In this document: piece by piece, positions 1 to 8,500 of the stretch
How positions within the stretch are numbered: position 1 is the stretch's first letter
Layout: every line of letters begins with the position of its first letter
Program-made: the position numbers and the translations under genes
Notes under the pieces: generated by a model
The model's database searches: none
Told to the model about the DNA's origin: nothing
Seen by the model: only the letters and a program-made list of their open reading frames with translations
Assembly: GCA_964436235.1 (NCBI GenBank)
Contig: CAYTCW010000034.1
Coordinates: forward strand, 1 to 36,283
Reading direction: 5' to 3'
From: UBA9980 sp964436235
Lineage (GTDB): Bacteria > Muiribacteriota > UBA9980
DNA length: 36,283 nucleotides

Positions 1-13
1 TTGCCAGGTCTAT

Positions 14-53
14 CGAAACCCCGAAGCACACGCTTCGGGGTTTCGTCTTTTTT
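14..53 (+). terminator. Intrinsic terminator of an upstream gene
   Basis: A perfect 14-bp stem (CGAAACCCCGAAGC at 14-27, its complement at 32-45) closes a 4-base ACAC loop and is followed by a T-rich tract (46-52). This is a textbook Rho-independent terminator on the + strand. It ends a transcript whose gene lies left of the window. The identity of that gene cannot be seen; only 13 bases precede the stem. Confidence 0.85.
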
Positions 54-312
54 AGATTACAGAGAAAAGATATCAGAGAATAGATAAGGACTTTTTGATA
101 AATTTTAAAAAGTATTTGTGCGTATAAGCCTCTTCTAAAACATCAAAAGTCCATAACTATTCACTATTCTCTGTTCACTGTTCACTGTTCTCTATTCTCT
201 ATTATTGAATTTTACCTGATTTATTTCACATTATAATCTATGAACATATTAATAATTTTGCCGATAATGCAATTGAAGTGTAGTTTATAAATTTGCATTA
301 CAGGTGATTATT
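46..312. other. Non-coding region with inverted repeat and heptamer tract
   Basis: No gene is visible between the terminator and the first TPR gene. The stretch holds an imperfect inverted repeat: AGAGAATAG...GGACTTTTTGAT (75-99) faces ATCAAAAGTCC...CTATTCTCT (142-171). It also holds a run of heptamers, listed separately. A TATAAT box at 232-237 is a possible -10 for the TPR gene, but no convincing -35 lies at the right distance. The sequence is otherwise AT-rich and unremarkable. Confidence 0.6.
158..199. repeat. Heptanucleotide tandem repeat, copy 1
   Basis: Six consecutive 7-mers fit T(A/G)TTC(A/T)C: TATTCAC, TATTCTC, TGTTCAC, TGTTCAC, TGTTCTC, TATTCTC, followed by a degenerate TATTATT. 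The reverse complement, G(A/T)GAA(C/T)A, is the unit of a second tract at 28992-29026. The tract is non-coding and partly overlaps the right arm of the inverted repeat at 142-171. Confidence 0.75.
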
Positions 313-1563
313 ATGAAAATTTTAAAATATTTCTTGCTGGTTCTTCCGATTTTTTACTTATTATTTTTTCAGGCGAAAGTCGATCATTTAAGCCTTGGCG
401 ACAAATATTTGAAAGAAGGCAAGATATCTTTTGCCCGCGAAGAATATCTTAAAGCACATTCACTCAATAACACGCCTGAGCACATCATCAGAGATCGTCT
501 TGATAAGCTCGAATTTATGAACCGTGAGGATCAGCTTCATTATAACGCGGCCGTTGAATTTGATAAATTAGGCCGCTTCGATGAAGCAACGGCGGAATAT
601 AAAAAAGCTCTCAAGATCAATCCTCGCTCAGTTAAGGCTTTAGAAGGACTTATGGTCAATTTATTCAGGGCGGGCGATAACGAAAATGGCGTCAGGACAA
701 TAAGTAAATTAAATGATCTGTCAGTCGAGAATATCATTACAATTTATCATCAGGCGCTTTATGAATACAGAAAAGGTTATTATGAACTTTGTATAGCAAA
801 TCTCAAAAAATGTCTTAAAATCGATGGTAAAGACAGGCAGGTTAATGAGCTTCTTTCAATGGCGCGTTCGAAATTATCCGAAATTGATGAAAAAAAGGTT
901 ATATACGCTAAAGAATTATTTATTAAAGGCGTAAGGTATCTTAAAGCCAGAGATTATAAAATGGCCGCCCTTTCCTTTCAAGACTCGTTGAGCAATAAAA
1001 TTCCCGAAACCGTCGGAAGCATATCGGGCGAAGTTTTAGATAAAAAAATAGCCGTTATGGAAGTATATTCGAAAATTTCTATATACTTTAATATGTCAAC
1101 CGCTTATGAATTATCGGGTAAATTTGAAGACGCCATAGCGGCGCTCGAAAAAATTAATGATTTGAAAAACGATATAGACGTTATTAATTATAAAATTGCC
1201 GAATGTTACTCTAAACTCGGCAATGAAACTGAAGCCTGTAAATTTTATTCAATAACTAAACGCATCAATGATTCATTTCCTAATATCTACAATAAATTAG
1301 CCTTCAGCGCTAAAAAGTTAGGCGATTATGAATTGTCCATTTCATATTTCAAACAGGCGGTTATCCATGATCCGAAAAACCCCATAAATCATTATAACCT
1401 GGCTATTATGTTAAAAAAATCCGAAAAATACCTTGAATCTTATGAAGTTTTTCAAAAAACCCTGTCGCTGCTTTCTAAGTCGGATAACAGTCTTAAATAT
1501 TTAATCAACGAACAGATAACTCAGCTTGGTTTAAAAATCAACAATGTAAAGGCGGAAAAATAA
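313..1563 (+). CDS. Membrane-anchored or exported TPR protein
   Basis: A 416-residue protein whose N-terminus (MKILKYFLLVLPIFYLLFF) is a signal anchor or uncleaved signal peptide. The rest is built from tetratricopeptide repeats, recognisable as YNAAVEFDKLGRFDEATAEYKKAL (in two overlapping parts), AYELSGKFEDAIAALEKI and NHYNLAIMLKKSEKYLESYEVF. TPR arrays bind partner proteins, so a scaffold role at the cell envelope is the likely job; the partner is unknown. I place the start at the ATG at 313 rather than the in-frame GTG at 304, because that GTG lies inside the ribosome site AGGTGA (302-307), 5 bases before the ATG. It is followed after 28 bases by a small lipoprotein gene and then a second TPR protein, suggesting a shared envelope function. 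No enzymatic motif is seen. Confidence 0.85.
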   Translation: MKILKYFLLVLPIFYLLFFQAKVDHLSLGDKYLKEGKISFAREEYLKAHSLNNTPEHIIRDRLDKLEFMNREDQLHYNAAVEFDKLGRFDEATAEYKKALKINPRSVKALEGLMVNLFRAGDNENGVRTISKLNDLSVENIITIYHQALYEYRKGYYELCIANLKKCLKIDGKDRQVNELLSMARSKLSEIDEKKVIYAKELFIKGVRYLKARDYKMAALSFQDSLSNKIPETVGSISGEVLDKKIAVMEVYSKISIYFNMSTAYELSGKFEDAIAALEKINDLKNDIDVINYKIAECYSKLGNETEACKFYSITKRINDSFPNIYNKLAFSAKKLGDYELSISYFKQAVIHDPKNPINHYNLAIMLKKSEKYLESYEVFQKTLSLLSKSDNSLKYLINEQITQLGLKINNVKAEK

Positions 1564-1591
1564 CTATCATGGTATTTTTTTATCGTAATTT

Positions 1592-1858
1592 ATGAATTAT
1601 TTAAGATCTAAAATAAAAATAATATTTACTTTTTTAACGATTTGTGTTATCTTTTTTCTGATACAAATCACTCTTGCGGGCTGTATAAATAATAAAGCAG
1701 TACCGCAGGAGAGTTTATATTTTTCATATAAGCAGGATTGCCCTCAGTGCGCCGGTTTTAAGCGGGTTAAATCCGCGGCCGGCACTTTGACGGAATGCGG
1801 TTTTTGTAAAGGCTTAGGTTATGTCTACCAGGACCCGCAGGGTGTTTATAAAAAATAA
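1592..1858 (+). CDS. Small lipoprotein with DnaJ-like CXXCXGXG motifs
   Basis: An 88-residue protein. Residues 8-30 form a hydrophobic signal sequence ending in the lipobox L28-A-G-C31, so the mature protein would start with a lipidated Cys31. The mature part carries two cysteine pairs, C50-PQ-C53-AGF and C69-GF-C72-KGLG. They resemble two CXXCXGXG units of the DnaJ/BSD2 zinc finger, which has four in DnaJ itself. Zinc binding or thiol chemistry at the membrane is therefore plausible, but the function is unknown. The gene lies between two TPR protein genes. No Shine-Dalgarno sequence precedes the ATG at 1592, so translation may be coupled to the gene upstream or weak. Lipidation is inferred from the lipobox alone. 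Confidence 0.7.
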   Translation: MNYLRSKIKIIFTFLTICVIFFLIQITLAGCINNKAVPQESLYFSYKQDCPQCAGFKRVKSAAGTLTECGFCKGLGYVYQDPQGVYKK

Positions 1859-1922
1859 TGAATTTTTATGTCTCGGCGGAATGATTTTGCAGTCGTTAAA
1901 TCAGGCGTTAAGTGATTGTGTA

Positions 1923-1950
1923 TTGACTTATAAAATAATCGGTCTAAATT
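1923..1950 (+). promoter_or_regulatory. Possible sigma-70 promoter for the zinc-ribbon TPR gene
   Basis: TTGACT (1923-1928, five of six consensus bases) is followed after 16 bases by TAAATT (1945-1950, four of six). It would give a leader of about 30 bases before the ATG at 1990, which includes the strong ribosome site AGGAGG near 1980. The -10 box is weak, so this is tentative. Confidence 0.35.
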
Positions 1951-1989
1951 AAGTCGTTTTTTTTATATATAAATTATCAGGAGGAAGTT

Positions 1990-3837
1990 ATGAAACCCAG
2001 ATTTTTATTGGCTGCTCTAATTACAGCCGCAATATTTTTAACGAATCATTTTTACGCTTATCACAATTTCGCTTATTCACAGACCGGAAATGTGATCTGC
2101 ACTTCGTGTCAGTTCGAAAACCTTCCCAATACCAAGTTTTGCGCTAACTGCGGTCAGAAAATCGAGATAGTTAAGATATGCCCGTCGTGTAAATTCGAAA
2201 ATCAACCTAACGCTAAATTTTGCGTTAACTGCGGCGCTTCGATCGTTAAAAATATAGCCAAACCTAAAGTCGACGGCAAACCTTTGAAAGCAAACGATGC
2301 AGCGGGTAAAACTAAAGCCAGCGATAAGCCTTCAGATAAACCTTCGCTTTTAAAAACCGGTCCCGCCGAGTATATTAAAAAAGGCGACGAGCTGTTCGCT
2401 AAAAAAGAATATGAAAAGGCCAAGGAAGAGTATAAAGAAGCCGTCGCTAAAGAAGATAAAAATATCTCCGCTAATTTTAAGTTAGGACTCGCTTATCTTA
2501 AAGCTTTCTACATAGACGAAGCTGAAAAGTTTTTAAATAAAACTATCGAGCTCGATAAAAATCATGTTGACGCTTATTATTATATGTCTCAGGTTTACAG
2601 ATTTAAAAATGATTCTAACGGCGAGCAGCAATATCTGAAAAAAACCCTTGAAAAAGATCCGAACCACGCTATGGCGCTTAATAATTACGCGGTTATCGGC
2701 ATAAAAGGCCGTAATTATGAAGACGCTATTTCACAGTTAAAAAAAGCGACACTTGTAAAGTCGGATTATTATATAGCTAAAATAAATCTTGCAGCGGCGC
2801 TTTTATATAAAAACCGTTTCGACGACGCAAAGAAAGCTTTAGAAGACGCGCAAAAGATAAATCCTGATTTTTATTTGTTATATTACAACATGGGCGTGCT
2901 GTTCAATAATAAAAATTATCTCGACGATGCCGTGATCCAGTTTGATAATGCCATAAAAATCAAGCCCGATCACGTAGAATCATATATTAATAAAGGCGCG
3001 GTCTTGAATAGAATGTCTAAATATAAAGATGCGGTCGAAGTTTTAAAGGCCGGAATCGAAAAAAATCCAAATAATGGCGCGCTGCACCTGAACCTGGCGA
3101 TAAGCTATGAAAAACTCTCGATGAGTGATGAAGCCGTTTCAGAAAATCATAGAGCCAATCAGCTCGTTCCCGGTTATAACATAACCAGCTATCCTAACGG
3201 CATATTGCTTGGCGCTATTCCCGAATACGACGATGAATCGCTCGAACAGGCCGTTAATAAATCGCCCAAATTTAATATGTCGCTTTCGTCTTCTACGACC
3301 GAGCTTGATAAAAAATTAAAAACTTCGCTCAGCGAAGTGCACGGCGCTTCAAAAACGGCCGCTGAAGGCGGAATGGTTACGCCTACTGAAATTTTTACCG
3401 TCGGCGAGCAGCTCTATAATAATGCTAAGTACGAAGAGGCTATGGCTGAATTCAAAAAAGTTATAGAGTTGAAAAAAGACCACGCCGGTGCGTATGAGAA
3501 AATGGGACTTTGTTTCGGCGCGCTCGGAAAATACGATAACGCTCTTGAATTTTTTGATAAAGCATATTCGATAAATTCAGGTTCTGCGAGCCTTTGCGTT
3601 AATTACGCTAAAGCCTACGGTGCAAAGGGTATGCGTGACAAAGAAATCGAACTGCTCAATCAGGCGATTAAAAATGACGCGAAATATCATGATGCGTATT
3701 ATAACATGGGACTCTCGTATAAGGCTCAAAGCAAGAAAAAGGAAGCGGCTGAAGCGTTTAAAAAATATCTGCAGCTTTACCCCGACGCCCCCAAAAAAGA
3801 TATGATCGAATCACTTATCGAACAAATGACGGAATAA
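1990..3837 (+). CDS. Exported TPR protein with two N-terminal zinc ribbons
   Basis: A 615-residue protein. Residues 1-30 look like a signal peptide or membrane anchor. Two zinc-ribbon units follow: C37-TS-C40...C51-AN-C54 and C64-PS-C67...C78-VN-C81, each with the CxxC-x10-CxxCG pattern of cytosolic zinc ribbons. A Lys/Ala/Ser-rich linker (about 85-125) leads to a TPR block (about 128-400), a low-complexity linker and a second TPR block (about 455-605). The architecture is that of a protein-binding scaffold. Zinc ribbons are usually intracellular; if the N-terminus is an anchor with the ribbons outside, this is unusual. The ribosome site AGGAGG is well placed. The nearby anchored TPR protein and the cysteine-rich lipoprotein suggest one envelope module. 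The partners and exact role cannot be read from sequence. Confidence 0.85.
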   Translation: MKPRFLLAALITAAIFLTNHFYAYHNFAYSQTGNVICTSCQFENLPNTKFCANCGQKIEIVKICPSCKFENQPNAKFCVNCGASIVKNIAKPKVDGKPLKANDAAGKTKASDKPSDKPSLLKTGPAEYIKKGDELFAKKEYEKAKEEYKEAVAKEDKNISANFKLGLAYLKAFYIDEAEKFLNKTIELDKNHVDAYYYMSQVYRFKNDSNGEQQYLKKTLEKDPNHAMALNNYAVIGIKGRNYEDAISQLKKATLVKSDYYIAKINLAAALLYKNRFDDAKKALEDAQKINPDFYLLYYNMGVLFNNKNYLDDAVIQFDNAIKIKPDHVESYINKGAVLNRMSKYKDAVEVLKAGIEKNPNNGALHLNLAISYEKLSMSDEAVSENHRANQLVPGYNITSYPNGILLGAIPEYDDESLEQAVNKSPKFNMSLSSSTTELDKKLKTSLSEVHGASKTAAEGGMVTPTEIFTVGEQLYNNAKYEEAMAEFKKVIELKKDHAGAYEKMGLCFGALGKYDNALEFFDKAYSINSGSASLCVNYAKAYGAKGMRDKEIELLNQAIKNDAKYHDAYYNMGLSYKAQSKKKEAAEAFKKYLQLYPDAPKKDMIESLIEQMTE

Positions 3838-3892
3838 TAATTTCAGGTTCCTTAAATCTTTGTTATTGACATTTTATTAAGAACGGAGATAC

Positions 3893-4714
3893 ATGTTTCA
3901 TAAAATCAAATGCGTTATAAAAGGCGGCGGCGATCTTGCCAGCGGTGTTGCGTATAGTCTTTTCAGAGCGGGCTTTACCGTTGTTATTTTAGAAATACCT
4001 GAACCGACCGCGGTCAGACGTACCGTTGCTTTTTCGACCGCCGTTACCGACGGTTTTATAGATATCGAAGGCGTTACCGCCCGCAAAAGCGAAATAAACG
4101 AGATTCTTCCGGGGTTAGGCTCAGGGCCGCTGAATTATATTCCGGTCATAGTAGATCCTCAGTCGCTCTCGCTTGCGCGCATCCGGCCGCATGTTTTTAT
4201 AGACGCTATCGTTAACAAAAAAAATTACGGCACTAAAATTACCGATGCGCCCCTTGTGATAGCTTTAGGCCCCGGGTTCACCGCCGGCGCCGACTGCCAC
4301 GCGGTTATCGAAACTAATCGCGGCCACGGTCTCGGGCGCATCATTACCAGCGGTTCGGCGGAAGCTAATACAGGAAGGCCGGGCGGCGTCATGGGCCATA
4401 CTTTCGACAGAGTGCTGCGCAATAAAAAAGACGGCATATTCAAAACGGAGCGTAGAATAGGCGATTTTGTCAAAAAAGGCGATATTATCGGTTACGTTAA
4501 TAATTACGCATTTAAAGCCAGAATAGACGGCGTGATAAGGGGATTGCTGCCTGACAATTTTAAAGTTAAATTTTACACCAAAATAGGCGATATCGATCCT
4601 CGCAATGATAACGCTTTCTGTTACAGCATTTCCGACAAATCACGCGCGATAGGCCGCGCCGCGCTCGAGGCGGTTTTAATTAATATTAAAGAAGGCCGCC
4701 TTGACATACTTTGA
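3893..4714 (+). CDS. yqeB: YqeB-family protein (selenium-dependent molybdenum hydroxylase system)
   Basis: A 273-residue protein that I recognise as the EF2563/YqeB family. The N-terminus IKGGGDLASGVAYSLFRAGF is a Rossmann-like GGGDLASG motif, followed by the family stretch EIPEPTAVRRTVAFSTAV and VEGV-like DIEGVTA. Later family signatures are ALGPGFTAGADCHAVIETNR and TGRPGGVMGHTFDRV. Family members are encoded with selenium-dependent molybdenum hydroxylases and are thought to help mature their selenium/molybdenum centre; the biochemical step is not established. The ribosome site ACGGAG precedes the ATG at 3893. None of the usual partners (a hydroxylase, selD, yqeC or a molybdenum cofactor transferase) is adjacent. 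A purine permease is present 26 kb away. The family assignment is firm; the role here is inferred. Confidence 0.85.
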   Translation: MFHKIKCVIKGGGDLASGVAYSLFRAGFTVVILEIPEPTAVRRTVAFSTAVTDGFIDIEGVTARKSEINEILPGLGSGPLNYIPVIVDPQSLSLARIRPHVFIDAIVNKKNYGTKITDAPLVIALGPGFTAGADCHAVIETNRGHGLGRIITSGSAEANTGRPGGVMGHTFDRVLRNKKDGIFKTERRIGDFVKKGDIIGYVNNYAFKARIDGVIRGLLPDNFKVKFYTKIGDIDPRNDNAFCYSISDKSRAIGRAALEAVLINIKEGRLDIL

Positions 4715-4729
4715 TATTTTTGCTAAACT
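4701..4729 (+). promoter_or_regulatory. Sigma-70 promoter, extended -10, for the 4773 gene
   Basis: TTGACA (4701-4706, perfect) and TAAACT (4724-4729, four of six) are 17 bases apart, and TGC directly before the -10 gives an extended -10 element. The -35 overlaps the last codons of the yqeB-like gene. The start point would be near 4736. The leader contains a 7-bp hairpin, TCAGGAA (4734-4740) with TTCCTGA (4751-4757), just before the ribosome-binding region. Confidence 0.6.
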
Positions 4730-4772
4730 TAAATCAGGAAGGCGATTTCTTTCCTGAAAGCGAGTGATTTTG

Positions 4773-5432
4773 ATGAATAAAAAAAATATATTGCCCCGAT
4801 TTTTTTCGGCAGCTATCGTTGCGTTTCTCTTACTGACAGGAGGCATTTTTACCGGCTTTGCCGCAGCCCAGTCTTCTTCACCCGGCGGCATTTCCTTAGA
4901 AGGGCCGGCAGGCGCAAATCCTTCGCCACAGCCTCCGCCGCCCGGTCAGAAATATATCGGCGACTTTGAGTTTGAACAACTTTTAAAGCAGGCTGACGAG
5001 CTTTTAAAATATGCTAAATTCGATCAGACGCTTGCGCTTTTAAATCCTTACGAGGTATATGTTTTCGGCGCCATGGACCACTGGAGCAATATGGCCCGCT
5101 TCGACTGGCGTCTCTGTCAGGCTTATTTGATGAAAAGCGACGGCGTTAATTATGTTTTTTATCTGAACTGTATTACCGATACTTCGCTTCAGCCGAAACC
5201 GACCAAGCATAAGTCCCAGTATCTGGCCGTAGTTGACGACCACGGGGTTGAAGTAGGCAAATATTATTTCGGCGCCGCTTTAAACAGCACCGATTTTGTA
5301 ATAAGGCAGGCTGCCGCCGATAAAATCGAATATCTTAAGCAGAGCACTAAAAAAATAGAGGCAAAAACCGATCCGCGCATGAAATACGATAACTATCCCA
5401 GCTCGCGCGCCAGAAGAACTTACGGACATTAA
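4773..5432 (+). CDS. Exported protein of unknown function
   Basis: A 219-residue protein with a clear signal peptide (basic start NKKNILPR, hydrophobic core AAIVAFLLLTGGIFTGF, likely cleavage after AAA near residue 33). A Gly/Pro/Ser-rich linker containing PSPQPPPPGQ follows. The remaining 160 residues include a helical segment (FEFEQLLKQADELLKYAKFDQTLALL) resembling a single TPR-like hairpin, and a Trp/Tyr-rich region. I do not recognise the family. The ATG at 4773 is preferred over the GTG at 4764, which lies in the GAGTGA ribosome site. The gene seems to have its own promoter overlapping the end of yqeB and is closed by a terminator shared with addA on the other strand. Confidence 0.75.
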   Translation: MNKKNILPRFFSAAIVAFLLLTGGIFTGFAAAQSSSPGGISLEGPAGANPSPQPPPPGQKYIGDFEFEQLLKQADELLKYAKFDQTLALLNPYEVYVFGAMDHWSNMARFDWRLCQAYLMKSDGVNYVFYLNCITDTSLQPKPTKHKSQYLAVVDDHGVEVGKYYFGAALNSTDFVIRQAAADKIEYLKQSTKKIEAKTDPRMKYDNYPSSRARRTYGH

Positions 5433-5468
5433 AATATTGAATAATCTTTAATAATAGCTGTAGTGAAT

Positions 5469-5503
5469 AAAATCGGCCGCATATATTAACCGCGGCCGAT
5501 TTT
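5469..5503. terminator. Bidirectional terminator between convergent genes
   Basis: A perfect 12-bp stem, AAAATCGGCCGC (5469-5480) with GCGGCCGATTTT (5492-5503), has an 11-base AT-rich loop. Each arm ends in a T-run when read outward. It lies between the stop of the exported protein (5432) and the stop of addA (5550), so it can end both convergent transcripts. Confidence 0.8.
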
Positions 5504-5549
5504 GCAATTTAAAAGGGCTTCGGGTAACCGATAATATTGATAGTCATTT

Positions 5550-8500
5550 TCACATATTAGACTCACAATTTCTAATGATTTCAGCCTGCTTTTTATCTAT
5601 TTCAGCCTGAGATATTTTAATGGCTTTTACGGCAAATGATCCGTTATTTTCTATTAAAATTATTACGGGCTGTTTAAAATCTGTAATGCCGCTGAGGCTG
5701 TTACGGGCGCATAACTGGTAAAAAGCGGTTTGCGTTACGAATTCATCCTCCTGTGGGCGCGATTCGCGGTTAATCGTTTTGAAATCGTAAATAACAGCCG
5801 CGCCCTGCGCGTCTATCGTAATTAAATCACAGATGCCTTCTAATATATAATTTCTGCCTTCGTAATATAATTTTAATTCAGTGTATTTTTTAATGGGTTC
5901 CTGTTTGCCTCCGGCGGCGAAAAGATCATTTAAACCGCATCGTTCGGCGTTATTTATAAAACCGTCGAGCATTTTTTTTACGCGCCGCTGTATATCGCCG
6001 AAGGTTATCGAAGGATTTATTTCGCGGCAGGCGAGTTTGCTTATTCTTTCGGTTAGCTTTATCAGCGTTTCCGCCGGAAGGCCAGACGAAATAACTATTT
6101 GTGCGGCCCTGTGAAAAGCGCTTCCGGCAAGGTTATCCGGCGACCGTTCGGCGGAATTTAAAGATTTTTCTAAAAGCTGACGGCAATATTCGAAATCGAT
6201 GATTTGGCCGGAAAGGTTTTCGGGTGAATTCGTTTCTTCCGGATTCCGGGCGTTCTTTGTCGCGGATGCCGTTATAGCTTGTCTTATTTGCCGTTCGTGC
6301 GGATTTTTTTCTTTAAACCCGTTCATTTTTTTGTAGCCGGAATAAGAAATCCTGACTTTCGCGCGGCCGTTTTCAGCGCTGCATTCAGAGCCGCATTTTT
6401 CTTTGATTGCAATTTTTTCGCCGATGCCTTCAGGCAGCGGACTTATATCAGCGTTAAATGATTCTTCGTTATTTTTTTCGCTTTTCGGCGGCCTGGCCAA
6501 TATTTTAATTCTTCCGAAAGGTCCGTCAAGCAATTCATAGCCATCGCCTTCAAGCGCGTTCATAAAAAAATCGGCGTCGAGATCTAAATAATTAACTATC
6601 TGGTTTAGATGAGAATTAGAAAAAATAAAAGGCTGCTTATTTAACTGGGCCGATTTGATTTCGTCTTTTGCGTTGATAGTAATTTTAAATGAGCCGCTGA
6701 GTATGAGTTTTTCGCAGGCGCGTGTCATGGCTACGTATAACTGCCGTTTCTTTTCGAATAATTCCTGTATTTTTTCATATTTTTTAACGGAGTCGTAATA
6801 GTCTTTAAGCATTGAATTTTCATTCAACCTTATAAATGCGCCCGGATGAAAAGCCAGGTCCATATCGGCGTTTACCATTATGTCCGAGTCCATGGCCTTA
6901 TAAAAATCGGCCTCGATTTCAGGTATGAAAACGACCTTTTCTTCGAGCCCCTTTGCCTGATGAACGGTCATTATTTTTATGGCGTCGCCTATAACGGATT
7001 CCTGGTTTTCCTCTTCAGAAAAACCTATATCTATGACGCTCTGGAAGTTTTCCATAAAATAGTGTATGGATGCGTCGGGCAGATAACTATTGTCGTGTAT
7101 GTGAGCGAGAAGTTTTTCGATATTTTTATAAGCAGCTCCGAAATCTCCGGAATACGAATATTTGCATTCTAAGTTCAGCTCAAGATAAATTGCCGATAAA
7201 ATATCGTATGCGCTGCTATATTCGGATAAGTTAATATATTTGTTGATTTTATCGTAAATCGTTATAAGCCTCTCTTTTTCAGACTCATAAGAGCCGCAGC
7301 CGGTAATTTGCGAGGCGAGAAGTTCGTTAAAGTCTAATTCTCCACGGGATAAGGCGCCCATTGCGTTATAAATGCACACGGCGTTTTTTTCATTTCGGAA
7401 AGACTTTATGACTGCCGCCGGCGGACTGCTTTCGCTAAAACGGAGCCTGTTCGAATCGAACTTAAGTCTGAAACTTTCTCTGAGGGCGAATATTATATAG
7501 TCCGGCACTGAAAAAACCGGCGATCTCAAAAGGCCGCATATCGAAATTTCGTCGTAGGGATTTATAAGCGTTTTTATTAAATTGTATATGTCAATTATTT
7601 CGGGGCGTTGATAAAATTTTCGGCTTTTAGTTATTACGAACGGAACGCTTTCGGCTCTGAGAGCGCGTGCGAGGGCGTCTATATTGCTCATGCGGGAAAG
7701 AAGCACCATCATCTCGCCGTAATTATATCCTTCTTCTTTTTTTAGCGAAACCGCACGCCGGGCGATAAAATCAAATTGTCCGGCGTCGAAATCCTCGTCG
7801 AGCGGATCCGTTTCGTTTTTATGCGTGCCGGCGGGATTATCTTCGGCGGGCGAAATTTTGGCGGCTTCATTTGCGGTGATTTCTGCTTCAGCCTCGCTTA
7901 TGGTGTTTGCAGCGGCCGTTTTTTTTCTTTTATCGATAACGGTCGCAAATAAACCGGCCTCTACAGCAATTTCTTTATTTTCGGCTTTTTGTGAAAGAGC
8001 GTTAAGAGGCCGGTAATAAAAATCAGAAAACGGGTGGTCGATTTTTAAATTCAAAGAAGAAAAAAAATCATTTATAAACCTTAGAATATTTTGTGACGAA
8101 CGGTAATTATCGTCTAAATCAACGCCGATTCCGCCCTGCGCAGATATAAGCTTTTCGAATTTGGAAAACAGCGAGCAGTTGGCGTTTCGAAATCTGTAAA
8201 TGGACTGCATTCCGTCGCCGACGATCGTAAGGCGCGCGCCGCCTTTGATTTTTCCGATAATTTCAGCCTGCAGGTCGTTGGTGTCCTGAAATTCGTCTAT
8301 AAGTATATGACGGTATTTATTTTTCATCGGGCCGCTGATACTTTCTTTATTTACGGCATCGAGCGCTAATTCTTCTATATCGTTAAAATCCAGAAGGTTT
8401 TCTTCGGTTTTTAATCTTTTGTATTCGCCGCGGCATAGATCGAAAATTTCACATAATCCTTTGAAAAAATCGAATTCCGCCTGCGTTAATTTAATATTTT

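Noticed and set aside
1..13. GCCA near the left edge could be the CCA end of a tRNA or tmRNA.
   Set aside because: Only 13 bases precede the terminator; no arm or fold of a tRNA can be checked.
158..199. Heptamer tract considered as a CRISPR array.
   Set aside because: Units are 7 bases, directly tandem, with no spacers and no cas genes nearby.
3866..3894. TTGACA upstream of yqeB as a promoter.
   Set aside because: A 17-base spacer puts the -10 on top of the start codon (ATACAT), with the ribosome site before it; the start point would fall inside the gene.
6846..7172. Plus-strand reading frames inside addA and addB.
   Set aside because: They are shadows of strongly supported minus-strand genes with intact catalytic motifs, and have no ribosome sites or family matches.
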